From Gammaproteobacteria bacterium (GTDB taxonomy: Bacteria > Pseudomonadota > Gammaproteobacteria > Burkholderiales > Burkholderiaceae_E): 7,226 bases of DNA. The notes under the pieces are model-generated. The model was given only the letters and a program-made list of their open reading frames with translations. It was not told the origin of the DNA and made no database searches. The stretch's first letter is position 1. Each line of letters begins with the position of its first letter. Where the stretch lies: contig JAUIAI010000124.1 in the NCBI GenBank assembly GCA_030425615.1, positions 1 to 7,226 on the forward strand. Reading direction: 5' to 3'. Both the position numbers and the translations under genes were made by a program. Of this stretch, positions 6,149-7,226 are shown piece after piece.

Positions 6149-7011
6149 CAGGCGTCTCCCGTGTTCGCGTGGCGCACCTTGGTGCCGGCCTTGCCCGACA
6201 GGAAATCGCGCATGCGCGCCTTGGCCTCTTCGTCGGCCTGGGCGATCGCAGCCATCAGCGACTCGGTGAACAGACCCTCTTCCGGGCCCTGCTCCACGAT
6301 GCGCGGCAGCGCCTGCACGATGGCGTAGTTGGACATGGGCGCGTTCTTCGACACGCGTTCGGCCAGGCTCAGCGCATGGGCGATGCCTTCGCCCTCGCCC
6401 ACCAGGTAGTTGACCAACGCGATGCGCTCGGCCTGCTCCGCCGTCATGGTGCGGCCGGTGAGCATCATGTCCGCCACGCGGGGTACGCCGATCAGCCGGG
6501 CGATGCGCACCGAGCCACCGCCGCCGAGGAACAGCCCGCGCGACCCCTCGGGCAGCGCGAAGAACGCGCTGGGTTCGGCCACCCGCAGGTGTGCCGACGA
6601 GGCCAGCTCCAGCCCGCCGCCGATGACCGCGCCGCGCAGCACCGCGATGACCGGCGCCGGCGAGAACTGGATGTGCCGGAACGCCTCGTGCCACATGCGC
6701 GAATGGCGCACCCCGCCGGCGGCGTCGTGCTCGGACATCTCGGAGAGATCCAGCCCGGCGCAGAAGTGCGGCCCCTCGCCGCTGAGCAGCACGGCCCGGG
6801 CGGCCGACGGCAACGAGCGGAAGCACCGCTCGAGCTCCAGCACCAGGGAGTCGCTGAGCGCGTTGCGCTTGCCGGCGCGGGCGATCTGCACGTGCAGCAC
6901 GGCACCGCGGATGCTCAGGTTGATCTGCGCGTACTGATCGTTCTCTGGCAGCGGCTCGAAACCGGCGAGAGGATCCGTCTGCTCGGGGGCCGGCGCGTTC
7001 GAAGCGGTCAT
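6148..7011 (-). CDS. Crotonase/enoyl-CoA hydratase family protein with both catalytic glutamates
   Basis: This 287-residue crotonase-fold enzyme most likely adds water across the 2,3 double bond of the CoA ester made by the ligase next to it. Signatures in order are ARAGKRNALSDSL (44-56), oxyanion-hole segment HFCAGLDL (82-89), and GAVIGGGLELASSAHLRVAE (127-146). Glu135 and Glu155 (in LPEGSRG), 20 residues apart, match Glu144 and Glu164 of rat hydratase, so the full hydratase dyad is present. Feruloyl-CoA hydratase-lyase has Ser in place of the first Glu, which argues that this protein is a hydratase rather than a vanillin-releasing lyase. About 28 polar residues precede the core. The start has GGAG 6 nt upstream (7021-7018). 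It is the first gene of the minus-strand operon, transcribed from the AT-rich promoter region near 7047, and its stop overlaps the ligase ATG by one base. Activity on the aryl-propenoyl-CoA is inferred from context. Confidence 0.9.
   Translation of the reverse strand: MTASNAPAPEQTDPLAGFEPLPENDQYAQINLSIRGAVLHVQIARAGKRNALSDSLVLELERCFRSLPSAARAVLLSGEGPHFCAGLDLSEMSEHDAAGGVRHSRMWHEAFRHIQFSPAPVIAVLRGAVIGGGLELASSAHLRVAEPSAFFALPEGSRGLFLGGGGSVRIARLIGVPRVADMMLTGRTMTAEQAERIALVNYLVGEGEGIAHALSLAERVSKNAPMSNYAIVQALPRIVEQGPEEGLFTESLMAAIAQADEEAKARMRDFLSGKAGTKVRHANTGDA
6155..6160 (-). promoter_or_regulatory. Shine-Dalgarno site fixing the ligase start at 6148
   Basis: GGGAGA (minus strand) stands 6 nt before the ATG at 6148-6146, inside the last codons of the upstream crotonase. 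It supports this start over any in the long open stretch up to 6826, which is antisense-like noise within the crotonase gene. Confidence 0.7.
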
Positions 7012-7037
7012 TCGGTTCTCCAGGGTGGCCGTCGATT

Positions 7038-7056
7038 TAGTTATATTATATAACTA
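7038..7056. promoter_or_regulatory. 19-bp perfect inverted repeat, candidate MarR operator
   Basis: TAGTTATA (7038-7045) and TATAACTA (7049-7056) form an exact inverted repeat around TTA. Seventeen of the 19 bases are A or T in a very GC-rich region. Size and symmetry fit a dimeric MarR-family operator. It lies in the 121-bp gap between the divergent crotonase operon and the amidohydrolase gene, and it covers the -10 region of at least the leftward promoter. A bound repressor would therefore block transcription and could control both directions. The repeat is seen; its recognition by the MarR protein encoded at 3787-4299 is inferred. Confidence 0.65.
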
Positions 7057-7073
7057 TTCGATCCCGACGCCAT
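7045..7073 (-). promoter_or_regulatory. Promoter of the minus-strand catabolic operon
   Basis: On the minus strand a perfect TATAAT lies at 7050-7045 within the inverted repeat. A poor -35 match (ATGGCG, 3 of 6) lies at 7073-7068 with 17-bp spacing. The predicted start near 7038 would leave a leader of about 27 nt before the ATG at 7011, enough for the GGAG site. The opposite strand offers TATAAC at 7049-7054 with TGGCCG at 7026-7031 for the divergent gene, also a weak -35. Confidence 0.5.
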
Positions 7074-7132
7074 GGCTGCCGGCCCCGCCGGCGCGTCACG
7101 GCCCCGCCCCACCGCCCCACTGGAAGCGCCTC

Positions 7133-7226
7133 ATGAACATCGACGAACTCATCGCCATCGACATCCACACCCACGCCGAGGTGTCGTGCTGGAACCCGTT
7201 CGACAAGTACGGCGAGGAATTCGACC
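7133..7226 (+). CDS. COG2159-type amidohydrolase, N-terminal fragment cut by the window edge
   Basis: Only 31 codons are visible. They start with ATG preceded 6 nt upstream by GGAAG (7122-7126). The product opens with a beta strand leading to DIHTHAE, where the two His of HTH (residues 12 and 14) are the usual N-terminal metal ligands of the amidohydrolase-2 (COG2159) TIM barrel, a group with decarboxylases, hydratases and hydrolases of aromatic-pathway intermediates. It is transcribed away from the ligase operon and shares the intergenic region with the 19-bp repeat, so it is probably co-regulated. In the Rhodococcus hydroxycinnamate pathway an amidohydrolase (CouO) removes the acetyl unit from the beta-keto intermediate, and a similar job is plausible here. 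A GCCGGC repeat at 7078-7083 and 7087-7092 could form a small leader hairpin. The role rests on context, since the catalytic half is outside the window. Confidence 0.75.
   Translation, partial: MNIDELIAIDIHTHAEVSCWNPFDKYGEEFD

Noticed and set aside
4346..6328. A 660-codon open frame on the + strand opposite the ligase gene
   Set aside because: It is antisense to a ligase with all motifs intact. Its product is rich in Arg, His, Gly and Ala without any recognisable domain, as expected from GC-rich codon shadowing.
6149..6826. Upstream extension of the ligase frame to 844 codons, possible fusion
   Set aside because: The extra stretch lies inside the crotonase gene in another frame, is Arg/Ala-rich without domain motifs, and a good ribosome site marks the ATG at 6148.
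7032..7062. TCGAT direct repeats at 7032-7036 and 7058-7062 flanking the palindrome, as possible target-site duplication or extra operator arms
   Set aside because: They are only 5 bp long, are not symmetric about the palindrome centre, and no mobile element lies between them.
7072..7132. ATG at 7072 as an earlier start for the divergent amidohydrolase
   Set aside because: It is not in frame with the HTH-motif reading frame that starts at 7133, and it has no ribosome site.

Overview
The window is GC-rich and densely coded, with no RNA genes, insertion sequences, CRISPR arrays or long repeats. The codon use, the gene families and the short overlaps between genes suggest a high-GC proteobacterium (beta-, gamma- or alpha-). 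The sequence alone does not allow a closer placement.

Left part (1-2488, + strand): the window opens inside a metal-dependent amidohydrolase of the N-acyl-D-amino-acid deacylase type, with its N-terminus off the edge. After 118 bp comes a complete TauD/TfdA-type iron/2-oxoglutarate dioxygenase. Its facial triad and 2-oxoglutarate-binding residues are intact, but its substrate is unknown.

Central and right part (2509-7011, - strand): five genes run leftward from one promoter region near 7047. In order they encode a two-glutamate crotonase (enoyl-CoA hydratase type), a feruloyl-CoA-synthase-type acyl-CoA ligase, a MarR-family regulator, a DUF3237 protein and a second crotonase that lacks one catalytic glutamate. 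Three of the four junctions overlap (1, 8 and 1 nt). The exception is MarR to DUF3237, where a strong GC hairpin sits at the MarR stop codon.

Right edge (7133-7226, + strand): the first 31 codons of a divergent gene begin with an HTH metal-binding motif typical of COG2159 amidohydrolases. The 121-bp divergent intergenic region holds a conspicuous 19-bp AT-rich perfect inverted repeat. It covers a consensus -10 box and is the natural candidate operator for the MarR protein.

Interpretation: the ligase would activate a hydroxycinnamate-like aryl-propenoic acid (ferulate, p-coumarate or similar) to its CoA thioester, and the first crotonase would hydrate the double bond. The side chain would then be shortened, either by a retro-aldol step or by oxidation and hydrolysis. 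The divergent amidohydrolase could do the hydrolysis, by analogy with CouO of Rhodococcus p-hydroxycinnamate catabolism. The MarR protein would derepress the locus when the CoA thioester appears. The roles of the DUF3237 protein and the second crotonase are unassigned, and they are the most interesting unknowns here.
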